Source: Sphaerisporangium perillae
GTDB lineage: Bacteria; Actinomycetota; Actinomycetes; Streptosporangiales; Streptosporangiaceae
DNA length: 64,000 nt
Reading direction: 5' to 3'
NCBI RefSeq assembly: GCF_023276435.1
Contig: NZ_JALLPO010000008.1
Span: 168,987 to 232,986, forward strand
In this document: positions 1 to 8,783 of the stretch, piece by piece
Layout: every line of letters starts with the position of its first letter
How positions within the stretch are numbered: position 1 is the first letter of the stretch
Position numbers and translations under genes: made by a program
The notes under the pieces: model-generated
Seen by the model: only the letters and a program-made list of their open reading frames with translations
Told to the model about the DNA's origin: nothing
Database searches by the model: none

Positions 1-43
1 CGAGCACCATTGACTGGTCGTCGGCCAGGAGGACGCGGATCAC
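1..43 (-). CDS. Response regulator, N-terminal fragment (runs off window)
   Basis: Only the first 14 codons lie in the window. Reading the minus strand from GTG at 43..41 gives VIRVLLADDQSMVL, the usual first beta strand and acidic pocket (two adjacent Asp) of a NarL/FixJ-type receiver domain. The GTG start overlaps the TGA stop of the upstream histidine kinase by four bases (GTGA), so the two are translationally coupled and almost certainly form a cognate pair. The output domain is outside the window; a LuxR-type helix-turn-helix is expected from the partner kinase class, which is inference. Confidence 0.85.
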   Translation of the reverse strand, partial: MIRVLLADDQSMVL

Positions 44-2022
44 GCCGCCTCCGGGGGAGCCGGACGATACGACCCTTCCGCCGAAGGGTCCCCGGCCGGG
101 AGCGTTGCCCGTACGACGAATCCTCCGTCTGGAAGCGAACCCGCGGCGAGGCTGCCCTCGCGGGCGGCAACGCGTTCGGCCATGCCGCGCAGGCCGTGAC
201 CAGGCCCAGCCGGGGGGGCGGCCGCCATGCCGGCCTGCGGCGGACCATTGGTGACCTCCACGGTGATCGAGCCGCCATCTTCTCTCACGGTGACGGAAAC
301 GACGGCCCCCGGCGAATGGCGGGCCGCGTTGGTCAACGCCTCCTGTACGAGCCGGTAGGTCGTGTGGTCGATGGGCGCGGACACGTAGGTCTTCACGCGA
401 AGCCCGCAGGTGCGGGCCCGGGAGACCAGGGCGTCGAGATTCGTACGCGGCTCCAATGGATCCTCCATCGCCAGCCACAGCACGAGCGGGCGGAGTTCTG
501 AGACCACTTCGGCGACGGTCTGTCCGAGGACCCGGACGTGCTCGGCGGCCAGGTCGGGGGCGGTGTGCCACACGCGGCGCGCGGCCGTAGCCTGCAGCAC
601 GATGACCGTCAGGGCGTGCCCGGCCGCGTCGTGTAGCTCCCGGGCCAGTCGAGCCCGCTCGGCTCGTACCCGCTGCGCCACAAGCGCTGCCTGCTCGGCG
701 CGCTCGCTCACCACCGCGTCCGCCTGCGCGGCGAGAGCGGTGGCGGCCGAGTGCAGTGCCACGCCGGCGGCCCAACAGCCCACCACGAGCGCATACAAGG
801 GGACGACGACGCTGGCGTTCACATCGGCACCGCTGTCCACTATCGCCGCGCCGGTCGTGGCACCGAGGCACATCGCCAGGCCTGCCACCGCCCGTACGGA
901 CCGGCAGAGCAGACCGACGACCAGCGGAGCGATGAGCGTGCACGGCACCAGTGTCAGGCCGCCCAGCGGATCTGGGGGCAAGGCCACGGCCACGTAGGCG
1001 ACCGTAGCGGCCGCACATACGGTCACCGCCCTCAACGGAGCCCGCCGTGACCACGCCAGCGGCAGGATGGTCGCCACCGTCAGGGCCGCCCCTGTGGGGA
1101 AACGAACAGCACTGCCCACAGTCGATGGATCCAGACCGACCGCCACGACCGCGTACACCGCGACGCCCACGCCGAGGAGGCGGTCGGCAAGAGCAGGGCC
1201 CAGCAGGCTGCGGCGAGCGAGCTCCGAACGGGGGTCCGGCTTGTCCACTTCGGGCAGAGCCGCCTGTACCCGGGCCCGAAGGACGGCCAGCGGCTCGATC
1301 GGCCGCAGACCTTCCGTGCCGCGGATGCGCAGGTCGCCGACGAGGCTACGCATGGCCCCCAACACCTCCCGCGCGATGCGTTCGACGTGGCCCACCTGAT
1401 CCAGGGTGCGCGCCTGCCCGGCAGTGCGCAGCTCGTCGAGACCGCGCAGAACAACGAGCTCGATGTCCGAGGTGACGCGGTCGCGTTCCGCCGCGACCTG
1501 CGACGTCACGCGTTGCTCACCCAGCCGTTCCAACGTCTCAACGGAGTCGCGAAGCCGGCGCGCGAGATGGTGGCGCGTGCCTGCGAGGGTTCCCACGACG
1601 GTTGGAGCGAGAACGAGAAGGCCGACGAAGAAGGCGATGGCGGACCCGTGCGAGTAGCCCTGCGGGGGCCCGAGATATTGCGCCCCACACACCCCGGCGA
1701 CCGCGGCGGCCAACCCGACGACCAGCTGACGGGGGGTGCCGTAAGCCGCGAGCGAGTAGGTGGCGATCATGATTGCGAGAAACGCGGGTGCTTCGCTCCC
1801 GGACGGTGCGGCCACCACCTCCACCAGCACCACCACGATCGCCGCCCCGAGCGCCGGCAGCGGCCGGCGGCGTCGCTGCGCCATCGCCATCAGTCCGGCG
1901 GACGCGACGACGGCCCCCACTCGCGATACCACGCCGGCCGGCCCCGTGACCGCCACGCCTGCCGCCATGGCGAGCGTCAGGGCGACGGCGAACCATGTGT
2001 CGGCACGGGTCGGGAGTTCCAC
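40..2022 (-). CDS. NarL-type sensor histidine kinase with duplicated, partly degenerate architecture
   Basis: Membrane histidine kinase of the HisKA_3 class, 660 aa, longer than the usual 380-450 aa. The N-terminal half has about five hydrophobic segments (residues 10-150) followed by a helical stretch (about 170-235) that resembles a dimerisation/phosphotransfer domain, but where the H-box should read LHD it reads DIE. A second set of membrane segments (about 275-430) leads into a normal H-box, RARLARELHDAAGHAL, then an ATPase domain with VQEALTNAARHSPG and the GHGLRGMAERV lid motif. The protein therefore looks like two kinase modules fused, the first inactive. The start is GTG at 2022 with no clear Shine-Dalgarno, so it may be leaderless or begin slightly elsewhere. 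It diverges from the 2180 gene and is followed directly by its response regulator. Confidence 0.88.
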   Translation of the reverse strand: MELPTRADTWFAVALTLAMAAGVAVTGPAGVVSRVGAVVASAGLMAMAQRRRRPLPALGAAIVVVLVEVVAAPSGSEAPAFLAIMIATYSLAAYGTPRQLVVGLAAAVAGVCGAQYLGPPQGYSHGSAIAFFVGLLVLAPTVVGTLAGTRHHLARRLRDSVETLERLGEQRVTSQVAAERDRVTSDIELVVLRGLDELRTAGQARTLDQVGHVERIAREVLGAMRSLVGDLRIRGTEGLRPIEPLAVLRARVQAALPEVDKPDPRSELARRSLLGPALADRLLGVGVAVYAVVAVGLDPSTVGSAVRFPTGAALTVATILPLAWSRRAPLRAVTVCAAATVAYVAVALPPDPLGGLTLVPCTLIAPLVVGLLCRSVRAVAGLAMCLGATTGAAIVDSGADVNASVVVPLYALVVGCWAAGVALHSAATALAAQADAVVSERAEQAALVAQRVRAERARLARELHDAAGHALTVIVLQATAARRVWHTAPDLAAEHVRVLGQTVAEVVSELRPLVLWLAMEDPLEPRTNLDALVSRARTCGLRVKTYVSAPIDHTTYRLVQEALTNAARHSPGAVVSVTVREDGGSITVEVTNGPPQAGMAAAPPAGPGHGLRGMAERVAAREGSLAAGSLPDGGFVVRATLPAGDPSAEGSYRPAPPEAA

Positions 2023-2080
2023 AGATTTGACGATAGGTGCCCGGTCAGCTCAGTGCGTCAGCGCACCGGCGGAGAAATAT

Positions 2081-2098
2081 GTCCGCCCGGGGGCGGAC
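2081..2098. promoter_or_regulatory. Perfect 18-bp palindrome in a divergent promoter region
   Basis: The sequence GTCCGCCCGGGGGCGGAC has 8-bp arms around a 2-bp centre. It lies between the divergently transcribed histidine kinase (start 2022) and membrane protein (start 2180). Location and symmetry suit an operator for a dimeric regulator, possibly the response regulator encoded next to the kinase. No known consensus was recognised, and G/C palindromes are more frequent by chance in DNA of this composition. Confidence 0.4.
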
Positions 2099-2179
2099 GC
2101 GATATCCGTTCGCGGCCTGACGCTTCACCGCCATCGCCCGCCTAGCGTCGACCTCCTCACCCGACCGAAGGAGACGACC

Positions 2180-2788
2180 ATGTCGACACCGGCCGCGGCG
2201 GCCAAGGAACAAGGAACCCGTTCCCGGTCCGCCGTCATCATCGCGGAGATAGGGCTCATCTTCGGCACGCTCGCGGGCGCCGTCCTGGCCGCGATAGACC
2301 TGTTCGCGACCACCAGCGACACCACGTACACGTCCCCGATGGACTATGTCTTCACCGCCGACGGGTTCCCGTTTGTGCTCGGCCCGCTGCTCGCGATCAC
2401 CGGGATCCATTCGATCCAGCGCCCTCGGGACGGTCTGGCCGGCCGGATCGGCTTCGCCGTCACGGCTGTTGGCCTGATCGGCTTCCTGCCGCCGTTGGTG
2501 GCGTCACTGGTCACGAAGCAGGCGGAAGCGCTGGGCCCCGTCTACTTCCTGTCCATGCTCACGTCGCTCATCGGAGTCATCGTGTTCGCGGTAGGCACCG
2601 TACGGGCCAGGGTGCTCCCCTGGTGGGCCGGCCCGGCCCTGGCGGTCACGTGGCTCGTCGGCGGACCGGTCGGAGAGGGTGGACCGATGGGCTTAAAGGG
2701 CTCCGCGCTGCTCCTCGCCGCCGTCCTCCTCACCATCGCGATCATCCTGCCCGGCCGCGCCGCCCGCGCCGCAGCCGCAATACCGTAG
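2180..2788 (+). CDS. Small multi-pass membrane protein of unknown function
   Basis: This 202-aa protein has five or six hydrophobic segments, at roughly residues 20-40, 62-80, 90-112, 120-142, 148-165 and 172-192, and no recognisable catalytic motif. The ATG at 2180 is chosen because GAAGGAGACGACC gives a good ribosome binding site; the frame stays open upstream but is antisense to the kinase gene. It diverges from the sensor kinase and may be a target of that two-component system, which is inference from position. A strong stem-loop follows the stop codon. I do not recognise the family. Confidence 0.8.
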   Translation: MSTPAAAAKEQGTRSRSAVIIAEIGLIFGTLAGAVLAAIDLFATTSDTTYTSPMDYVFTADGFPFVLGPLLAITGIHSIQRPRDGLAGRIGFAVTAVGLIGFLPPLVASLVTKQAEALGPVYFLSMLTSLIGVIVFAVGTVRARVLPWWAGPALAVTWLVGGPVGEGGPMGLKGSALLLAAVLLTIAIILPGRAARAAAAIP

Positions 2789-2811
2789 CCGGCACGGCCT
2801 CCCGATCCCGA

Positions 2812-2839
2812 CCCCATCCGGTGTCCCGCCCGGATGGGG
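2812..2839 (+). terminator. Stem-loop terminator after the 2180 gene
   Basis: A perfect 10-bp inverted repeat (CCCCATCCGG and CCGGATGGGG) with an 8-base loop starts 24 bases after the stop codon. There is no long T-run, as is common for actinobacterial terminators. Strength and position make a transcription end here likely. Confidence 0.65.
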
Positions 2840-3609
2840 GCCCTCGATTCTTCCGAGACACATACGCCGTACCCCGTTCGGGACAGATAGACAATTCGGT
2901 GGCGAGGTCCCAACCGGGCAAGGGCAGGTCATACAGGGAAATGACCGCGAGGGATTCTGGCCCCCGTCACGACGTCCTGGCTGGGTTCACGCGGGTTGAC
3001 TCCCTCGTCGGGACATCGTCAGCAACACATTCGGGATCGTCGGTTTTCACCGCGATCGGAGTGAAGGTGCTGGTCTCACCGGACGCGACCGGGGACGAGA
3101 CGACCATCGTCACCACCGTTCCTGCGACCCAGCCCGTACCCGAACAGGCCTGACCAGACGCATCGCCGCCGCCGGGACCGCCAGCGCGGTTCACCGCGAC
3201 CCCTGGACCCCTCGAATCTCGAAGCGCCGGCGGCGCCGACGACGCGAACGGTGGCGCATTTCTGGAGCAGCGCCGTCGACCCCAACAACGGCGTCACCTA
3301 TGGCTACAACATGGCTGGGTCTGTCCCGCCGCCGGTGAATCCAATGGGTGAGGTAGGCGACGACGTCGGCGCTTGAAAAGACGTCGCAGTCGCCGACCCC
3401 ACGCCTGCCATGGCACTGCTCCCGGTCGCCGCGGTGCCGATCGCGCCCGTCCGGGCCGCCGCACTCCTCCTGCCGGCCCGGCTGGGCCTTACTCCCGTGC
3501 CTCACCGCCCGGGCCGGGACGGGACCCCGGTCGGATGTGCCCGGGACAGGTCCCGATGGACCGTTGTGGCACTCGGCCGGATCCCGGCCGGTCACGAACG
3601 GAGCCTCCA
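2840..3609. other. Gene-poor stretch with a possible decayed coding fragment
   Basis: No convincing gene was found in about 770 bases. Several frames are open, but none combines a ribosome binding site with protein-like sequence. The segment 3248-3376 on the plus strand reads like the tail of a protein (for example FWSSAVDPNNGVTYGYNMAG) and ends in TGA at 3374, yet has no usable start. It may be a remnant of a lost gene. The end of the stretch should contain the promoter for the gene starting at 3610. Confidence 0.4.
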
Positions 3610-4308
3610 ATGACATCGCTCGACAGTCCGGTCCGCACCGCGTCGCCCGCGGCCTCCTGGAGCGTGGCGGCCCGCGTCGCCGGCGCGCTCACCCTGACTC
3701 TGTCCGGGCTGCTGTGGGCAGTCGCGGACCTCATCGAACCCGATCTGAACGGCGCGGACTCGCTGACCTGGACCGCTGCCCACCCCGGCCCAGCCGGGAT
3801 CGCCATCACGGCCGACATGCTCGCCACGCCCTGCCTCCTCGGCGCCACCGCCGTCTGGCTGCTGCTGTCCCGGCGCCGATCCCCGCGGCTCGCGTGGGCC
3901 GGGGCAGTGCTGCTGGTCCTCGGGCTCACCGGGCAGGCCATGATCATGGGGGTCGGGCTGGTCGGCTACATGGTCGCCAGAAGCGGGGAGATCGACCCCG
4001 CGGTCTTCTCTGCGGTGGTAGGCGACGGCCCCGACCCCTCGCTGCCGGGAACGGTCTTCATGGCGATGTTCTTCGTGGGGGCCTTCGTCGGTATCGTCGT
4101 GATGATGGTGGCCGTCTGGCGCTCCCGCGCCCTCCCTCGGGCGGCCGCGGCACTGCTGGTCGCCTTCCAGTTGACCGAGCTGGTTAATCCGCCGTTCCCG
4201 AGCACGCTGATCGCGGCGGCGGGGTTGGTTTGGATGGCGGTGGCGCTGCTGCGCACGCCCGTGGCGGAGAGCATCGACGGCCGCGGCGGCGTGATGGAGC
4301 GGCGATGA
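3610..4308 (+). CDS. Six-segment membrane protein upstream of a sensor kinase
   Basis: This 232-aa protein has about six hydrophobic segments (residues 20-45, 60-80, 88-112, 140-165, 172-188 and 193-215) and no catalytic motif. The ATG at 3610 has GGAG six bases upstream; the longer open frame before it is Arg/Pro-rich and unlike a protein. Its stop overlaps the start of the next gene (ATGA), so it is translated together with the histidine kinase and response regulator. A role as sensor accessory or as the membrane protein controlled by that pair is inference. Family not recognised. Confidence 0.8.
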   Translation: MTSLDSPVRTASPAASWSVAARVAGALTLTLSGLLWAVADLIEPDLNGADSLTWTAAHPGPAGIAITADMLATPCLLGATAVWLLLSRRRSPRLAWAGAVLLVLGLTGQAMIMGVGLVGYMVARSGEIDPAVFSAVVGDGPDPSLPGTVFMAMFFVGAFVGIVVMMVAVWRSRALPRAAAALLVAFQLTELVNPPFPSTLIAAAGLVWMAVALLRTPVAESIDGRGGVMERR

Positions 4309-6332
4309 CCTTTACCGGCCCGGCGACCGTGGCGGTCTCGGCGGATAACGGCCGCCGGGGCGCCCGGTCCACGGCGGCCGTCGCCCTCGGCGTCGCCGCC
4401 GTGGTCGAGGTGCTGCTGTGGGTCGTCCTCGCGCGGGTGAACGGGCAGGCTCCGGCCAGGCTGGTCAGCGAGAACGAGGTGACCGGGGCCGCCGTGGCGG
4501 TGTCCTTCGGCGTCGTGGGGGCGGTGGTCGTGCGCAGCCGGCCGAACCACGCGCTCGGCTGGATCTTCGTCGCGGAGGGCCAGCTCCAGGGGCTGTGCGT
4601 GCTCGGCGCACAGTACGCGCAGCGGACGCCGCCGCTGCCGCTGGCGGGCGTGGCCGCCTTCCTCGGGGCCTACGTGTGGTTCCCCGGGATGCTGCTCGCG
4701 GCCGCGTTCATCATCCCCCTGTTCCCCGACGGCAGGGCCGCCTCGCCGAGGTGGCGTCCCCTGCTGTGGGTGGGAGGCGCCGCCGTCACGTGCGGCACGG
4801 TGGCCGTCGTCCTGTCGGGCGCGCCGATGCGGGACGAGTTCCCCCGGTGGACCGATCCTCTCGCCCTGCCGCGTGGGGCCGACGCGACGCTGGAGGCGGT
4901 GGTGGGGGCGTCGCTAGCTGTGGCGGTCGCCTGCGGTCTGGCGGGCGCGGTGGGACTGGTGCTGCGCCTGCGACGGGCTGAGGGGCCCGAGCGGCGGCGC
5001 ATCGGCTGGTTCTTCGTCCCCTTCCTCGTCGGGCTGCTTGCCCAGCTGCCGCGGGACGACACCGGGTTGCTTCCCGCCGCGGCGTGGGGGTTCTTCCCCG
5101 TTGCGCTGGGCGTGGCGACGGTCCGCCACGGGCTGTTCGGGGCCGACCGCCTGCTCAGCCGCACTCTCGTCTACGTCGCGCTGACCGTCCTGGTCGCGGG
5201 GGTGTTCGGGCTGTTCGTCGGTCTGGCCTCGAACGTCCTCGGCGGTCAGGGCACCGGCGCAGTGGCCGCCGCCGTGGTGATCGCTCTCGGCTTGTCGCCC
5301 GCCCGGGCGCTGGTCCAGCGGGCGATCGACCGCCTCCTGTACGGGGGCAGCCGCGACCCCTACACCGTCATCACGGATCTGGGACGCCAGCTGTCGGCGG
5401 CGATCGCCCCCGACGAGGTGTTGGCGATCATCGTGCGGACGGTGGCGGCCGGCCTGCGCCTGCCGTACGCCGCGGTGACCCTCGAGGGGGAGGACCTCCC
5501 CGCCTCCCTGTACGGCGAGCCGTCCGCCGCCCTCGTCCACCTGCGGCTCCGGCACGCGGGGCAGGACGTGGGGCGGCTAACGATCGGGCTCCGTGAGGGG
5601 CAGCGCCGGCTCGACCCGGCCGACGAGCGTCTCCTGCACGACTTCGCCCGGCACGCGGGCGCCGCCGCCGACGGCGTCCGGCTCACCCGTGACCTGCGGC
5701 GCTCCCGGGACCGGGTGCTGGCGGCCCGGGAGGAGGAGAGGCACCGCATCCGGAGGGACCTGCACGACGGGCTCGGCCCGACGCTGGCCGGGGTCGCGCT
5801 CGGCCTGGGCGCGGCACGGAGGGCGGTCGGCGAGTCCGGCCCCGCCGAGCTGCTCGGACGTCTGGAGTCCGAGGTCGTCGGCGGCTTGGACGAGGTGCGC
5901 CGCATGGTCGCCGATCTGCGTCCGGCGGGGCTCGCGGACCTCGGCCTCGTCGCGGCCGTGCGGCGGCACGCGGATACGCTGTCGGCCCGGACGGGCGGTG
6001 CTCTGTCGATCACGGTCACGGCCCCGGAGGACCTGCCGTCGCTCGTCTCCGCGGTCGAGGTGGCGGCTTACCGCATCGTGCTGGAGGCGCTGACCAACGT
6101 GGCCCGGCACGCAGATGCCCAGGTGTGTGAGGTCGACGTGTTTACCGGTCCGGGCGTGCTCCGGCTGGCCGTACGGGACGACGGCGTGGGCATCGAGCGG
6201 AGCCGGCCGGGCCGGGGGATCGGGTTGCGGTCGATGGTGGAACGGGCGGCCGAGCTCGGTGGAACGTGCGAGGTCGGCCCCGCCGACGGCGGGGGCACGC
6301 TGGTCCTCGCGATGCTGAGGCTGGAGGGATGA
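4305..6332 (+). CDS. Sensor histidine kinase with GAF-like domain (NarL/LiaS class)
   Basis: This is a 675-aa kinase. About eight to nine hydrophobic segments cover residues 15-350, a GAF-like region follows (about 365-480), then the phosphoacceptor motif EERHRIRRDLHDGLGPTLAG (near residue 500) and an ATPase domain with LEALTNVARHA, a DDGVGIE box and RGIGLRSMVERAAELGG. It should autophosphorylate on the His of the LHDG box and pass the phosphate to the regulator encoded two bases downstream. The ATG at 4305 overlaps the previous stop as ATGA and has GGAGCGGCG upstream. Long N-terminal membrane parts like this are common in actinobacterial kinases linked to membrane or drug stress; the signal here is unknown. 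Confidence 0.93.
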   Translation: MTFTGPATVAVSADNGRRGARSTAAVALGVAAVVEVLLWVVLARVNGQAPARLVSENEVTGAAVAVSFGVVGAVVVRSRPNHALGWIFVAEGQLQGLCVLGAQYAQRTPPLPLAGVAAFLGAYVWFPGMLLAAAFIIPLFPDGRAASPRWRPLLWVGGAAVTCGTVAVVLSGAPMRDEFPRWTDPLALPRGADATLEAVVGASLAVAVACGLAGAVGLVLRLRRAEGPERRRIGWFFVPFLVGLLAQLPRDDTGLLPAAAWGFFPVALGVATVRHGLFGADRLLSRTLVYVALTVLVAGVFGLFVGLASNVLGGQGTGAVAAAVVIALGLSPARALVQRAIDRLLYGGSRDPYTVITDLGRQLSAAIAPDEVLAIIVRTVAAGLRLPYAAVTLEGEDLPASLYGEPSAALVHLRLRHAGQDVGRLTIGLREGQRRLDPADERLLHDFARHAGAAADGVRLTRDLRRSRDRVLAAREEERHRIRRDLHDGLGPTLAGVALGLGAARRAVGESGPAELLGRLESEVVGGLDEVRRMVADLRPAGLADLGLVAAVRRHADTLSARTGGALSITVTAPEDLPSLVSAVEVAAYRIVLEALTNVARHADAQVCEVDVFTGPGVLRLAVRDDGVGIERSRPGRGIGLRSMVERAAELGGTCEVGPADGGGTLVLAMLRLEG

Positions 6333-6333
6333 G

Positions 6334-7020
6334 GTGACCGCCGAGGAGCCGATCAGGGTGCTCATCGCCGATGACCACCCGATGTTCCGGTACGGCCTGC
6401 GCGCGGCGCTCGCCGACGTGGACGGGCTGGTCGTCGCCGGTGAGGCGGCGGACGGCCGGGCCGCCGTCGAACTCGCCGCCGACTTAGGCGTGGACGTGGT
6501 GCTGATGGACCTCGACATGCCGGACACGAACGGCATCGAGGCGATCGGCGAGCTGCGGACGCGGCTCCCCGAGGTGGCGGTGCTGGTGCTCACGATGTTC
6601 GACAACGACGAGTCGCTTTTCACGGCGATGCGGGCGGGAGCGCGCGGCTACCTCGTGAAGGGCGCCGAGCAGGAGCAGATCGTCCGCGCGGTCAGGGCGG
6701 TCGTCCTGGGAGAGGTGATCTTTGGAAGCGGCGTCGCCGAGCGCGCCCTCGCCTACTTCGCCGCGGCCCCCGCCGGAGGCCGGGCCGCCCGGCCCCTGCC
6801 CGAGCTCACCGACCGGGAGATCGAAGTGCTGCGACTGGTCGCCGACGGGCTCAACAACAGCGAGATCGCCCGCCGCCTCTTCCTGAGCGAGAAGACGGTG
6901 CGCAACCACGTATCCAGCATCTTCGCGAAGTTACGGGTCGACGACCGGGCGCAGGCCATCGTACGGGCCCGGCGCGTGGGATTCGGCACCCCGGAACCCG
7001 GGGGCCCGGGGACGGTGTGA
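6334..7020 (+). CDS. NarL/LuxR-family response regulator
   Basis: This 228-aa regulator has a receiver domain at residues 7-125, with the acidic pair in LIADDHP and the predicted phosphoacceptor Asp59 in LMDLDMPD, and a LuxR helix-turn-helix at about 155-220 (LTDREIEVLRLVADGLNNSEIARRLFLS written in two halves: LTDREIEVLRLVADGL, NNSEIARRLFLSEKTVRNHV). The start is GTG one base after the kinase stop, with GGAGGGATGAG as ribosome binding site. It is the partner of the 4305 kinase and the last clear gene of that operon. Confidence 0.93.
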   Translation: MTAEEPIRVLIADDHPMFRYGLRAALADVDGLVVAGEAADGRAAVELAADLGVDVVLMDLDMPDTNGIEAIGELRTRLPEVAVLVLTMFDNDESLFTAMRAGARGYLVKGAEQEQIVRAVRAVVLGEVIFGSGVAERALAYFAAAPAGGRAARPLPELTDREIEVLRLVADGLNNSEIARRLFLSEKTVRNHVSSIFAKLRVDDRAQAIVRARRVGFGTPEPGGPGTV

Positions 7021-7253
7021 ACCGGATCGCCGCCCCGGCCGGGGTGCGGGCTGTTCAGCAGTCCACGAGTTCGGGCTTCTGGTTCAGGATCTGGGCCGGG
7101 GCGTACGAACTCGGCGAGGGCGTCCGTCGTCGTTGGGTGGAACACGGCCACCCGGTGACAGTTCTGGAACGCCAGTCGTACGCCGCCGGGCTGCGCCTTC
7201 TCCCCGAAGCGGATGTTCTCGAAGCTGGTTCGGCGTGATGGAGTCGTGCGGGG

Positions 7254-8279
7254 TTATCCGGTGCCGAGCGCGCGGGAGAGCAGGGTGCGCCGATTGCGGG
7301 TTCCGGTCTTGCTGAAGATCGACTTCAAATGATCCTGCACGGTGTTCGCGCTCAGGAACATGCTGGTGGCGACGGCGCGGGTGTCGGCCCCTGTCGTCAA
7401 GTGCATCAGGAGCTCTGTCTCGCGCGTGGTCAGCCCGAAGGCCCGGGCGAACACAGCCGTCCGTTCGCCGGGCGAAGCCCCCTCGATTGTGACGGCGATC
7501 TGTGCGTCGGAGCGGCTGGCCGGGCCGAGACGTGCAGCGCGGAGCGTGAGCCACCGTCCCGCGGCAAGATGCACCCGAGCGCAGGGTGGCTGCAGGTCTA
7601 TCCCCTCCTCGACCGCCACGAGTTGTGCTGCGACGTTGTAGGCGCTGGCCGGGACGGGTTCCATGCCCGCGTCCGGTGGCAGCATCCGCATCAGGTAGTC
7701 GTGTGTCTGCGGGGTTTGCTCGAGCACCTGCATGTCTGGAGCGAGCAGCAGGACAACCGGACCAGGACCCTGGGCGCCACCGGTGGCAGTGAACGTGCGT
7801 GCCTGGCACCGGCGCAGGTCCTCTGTCAGCCGCTCCGCGATGCCATCGAGGAATGTCAGCTCGGGACTGGTGAAAACGCCGCCGACGCGCCACAGGTCGA
7901 GGAAGCCCCAACAGCCGTACCGGTCTCGGAAGACCGTTGAGGCGATGTCGGAAACACCGTGAGCACACAACAGCTCGCGCCACACTAGGCTGTCCGCGGG
8001 CCTGACGAGTCGAGCCGTGGCGGCCAGACTCGTCCACCGGTTCGCCTCGGTCAGGTACTTGAGGCGGATCAACTGCGGCAGCGCCGGCATGAGCGTCGGT
8101 GGTATCGAGGCGAGCGGTTCCGTTCCGACGGACGTCTCCGGATCCGTCAGGGGCCAGACGTACGCGTCAAACGGCACGACGCGGCCGATCTCGATCAGGA
8201 CTTGCGACCGTAGCGTTCGCGAGTCGGTCGCTACCCGGCTGATCCGCCGCACCCGCTCCACGGCCGCTGCATACACCAC
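7254..8279 (-). CDS. LuxR-family transcriptional regulator with GAF-like sensor region
   Basis: This is a 341-aa protein. The C-terminal part (about 275-338) is a LuxR/NarL helix-turn-helix: LTTRETELLMHLTTGADTRAV, then MFLSANTVQDHLKSIFSKTG. The N-terminal 250 residues have no receiver signature and resemble the GAF-type ligand-sensing region of orphan LuxR regulators common in actinobacteria. The start is GTG at 8279 (a second GTG follows at 8276). It faces away from the 8348 gene across 68 bp, so both may share a control region. No kinase is adjacent, so it probably senses a small molecule; the ligand is unknown. Confidence 0.85.
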   Translation of the reverse strand: MVYAAAVERVRRISRVATDSRTLRSQVLIEIGRVVPFDAYVWPLTDPETSVGTEPLASIPPTLMPALPQLIRLKYLTEANRWTSLAATARLVRPADSLVWRELLCAHGVSDIASTVFRDRYGCWGFLDLWRVGGVFTSPELTFLDGIAERLTEDLRRCQARTFTATGGAQGPGPVVLLLAPDMQVLEQTPQTHDYLMRMLPPDAGMEPVPASAYNVAAQLVAVEEGIDLQPPCARVHLAAGRWLTLRAARLGPASRSDAQIAVTIEGASPGERTAVFARAFGLTTRETELLMHLTTGADTRAVATSMFLSANTVQDHLKSIFSKTGTRNRRTLLSRALGTG

Positions 8280-8347
8280 CGCACCAACATAAAGCCCCCA
8301 GACATCTGGGATAGGCGGCGCGCCCGGCCATCGTTAGCGTCAGTGTC

Positions 8348-8638
8348 ATGCCGACCCTACGCATTGAACACCCGATCGTGGACTTCGCACTGTGGCGTCA
8401 AGCGTTCGACACCTTCGCAGAGGCCCGTAGTCAATCGAGAGTGTTGCGCCACCGCATCATGCGCCCCGTCGACGACGACCATTACGTCACGATCGACCTG
8501 GACTTCCTGACCACGGACGCCGCTCGAACCTTCCTGCAATTTCTGCAAACCACCGTGTGGTCCAACCCGCAGAACGCGCCGGCGCTCGCCGGTACCCCGA
8601 ACACCAGGATCTTCCAACCGGTCGACGAAGACCGTTGA
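8348..8638 (+). CDS. Small protein of the dimeric alpha/beta-barrel (monooxygenase-like) type
   Basis: This 96-aa protein begins MPTLRIEHPIVDFALWRQAF, has a central strand HYVTIDLDF and ends with TRIFQPVDE. The pattern of a short strand, a helix with a W-x-x-A-F motif and a central hydrophobic strand recalls small antibiotic-monooxygenase-like or cyclase-like barrels found widely in actinobacteria. No catalytic residue can be assigned. It is transcribed away from the LuxR regulator and may be its target. The exact enzyme activity, if any, is unknown. Confidence 0.65.
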   Translation: MPTLRIEHPIVDFALWRQAFDTFAEARSQSRVLRHRIMRPVDDDHYVTIDLDFLTTDAARTFLQFLQTTVWSNPQNAPALAGTPNTRIFQPVDEDR

Positions 8639-8783
8639 GCCAACGCGCTTCGGCCCCGTCGTGCCCTGTGGGCCTGCCGGCCCCGTGGGACCCTCCACGC
8701 CCGCCGGACCAGCTGGACCAGCTGGACCAGGCGGGCACCGCGCCGGAGGAGGTCAAGGTCCTGGGATGCGGCGGCCCACGAAC

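Noticed and set aside
7017..7238. A 73-codon plus-strand ORF overlapping the response regulator stop as GTGTGA
   Set aside because: No binding site of its own beyond the overlap, no recognised similarity, and an equally open minus-strand frame without a start. I cannot support either as a gene.
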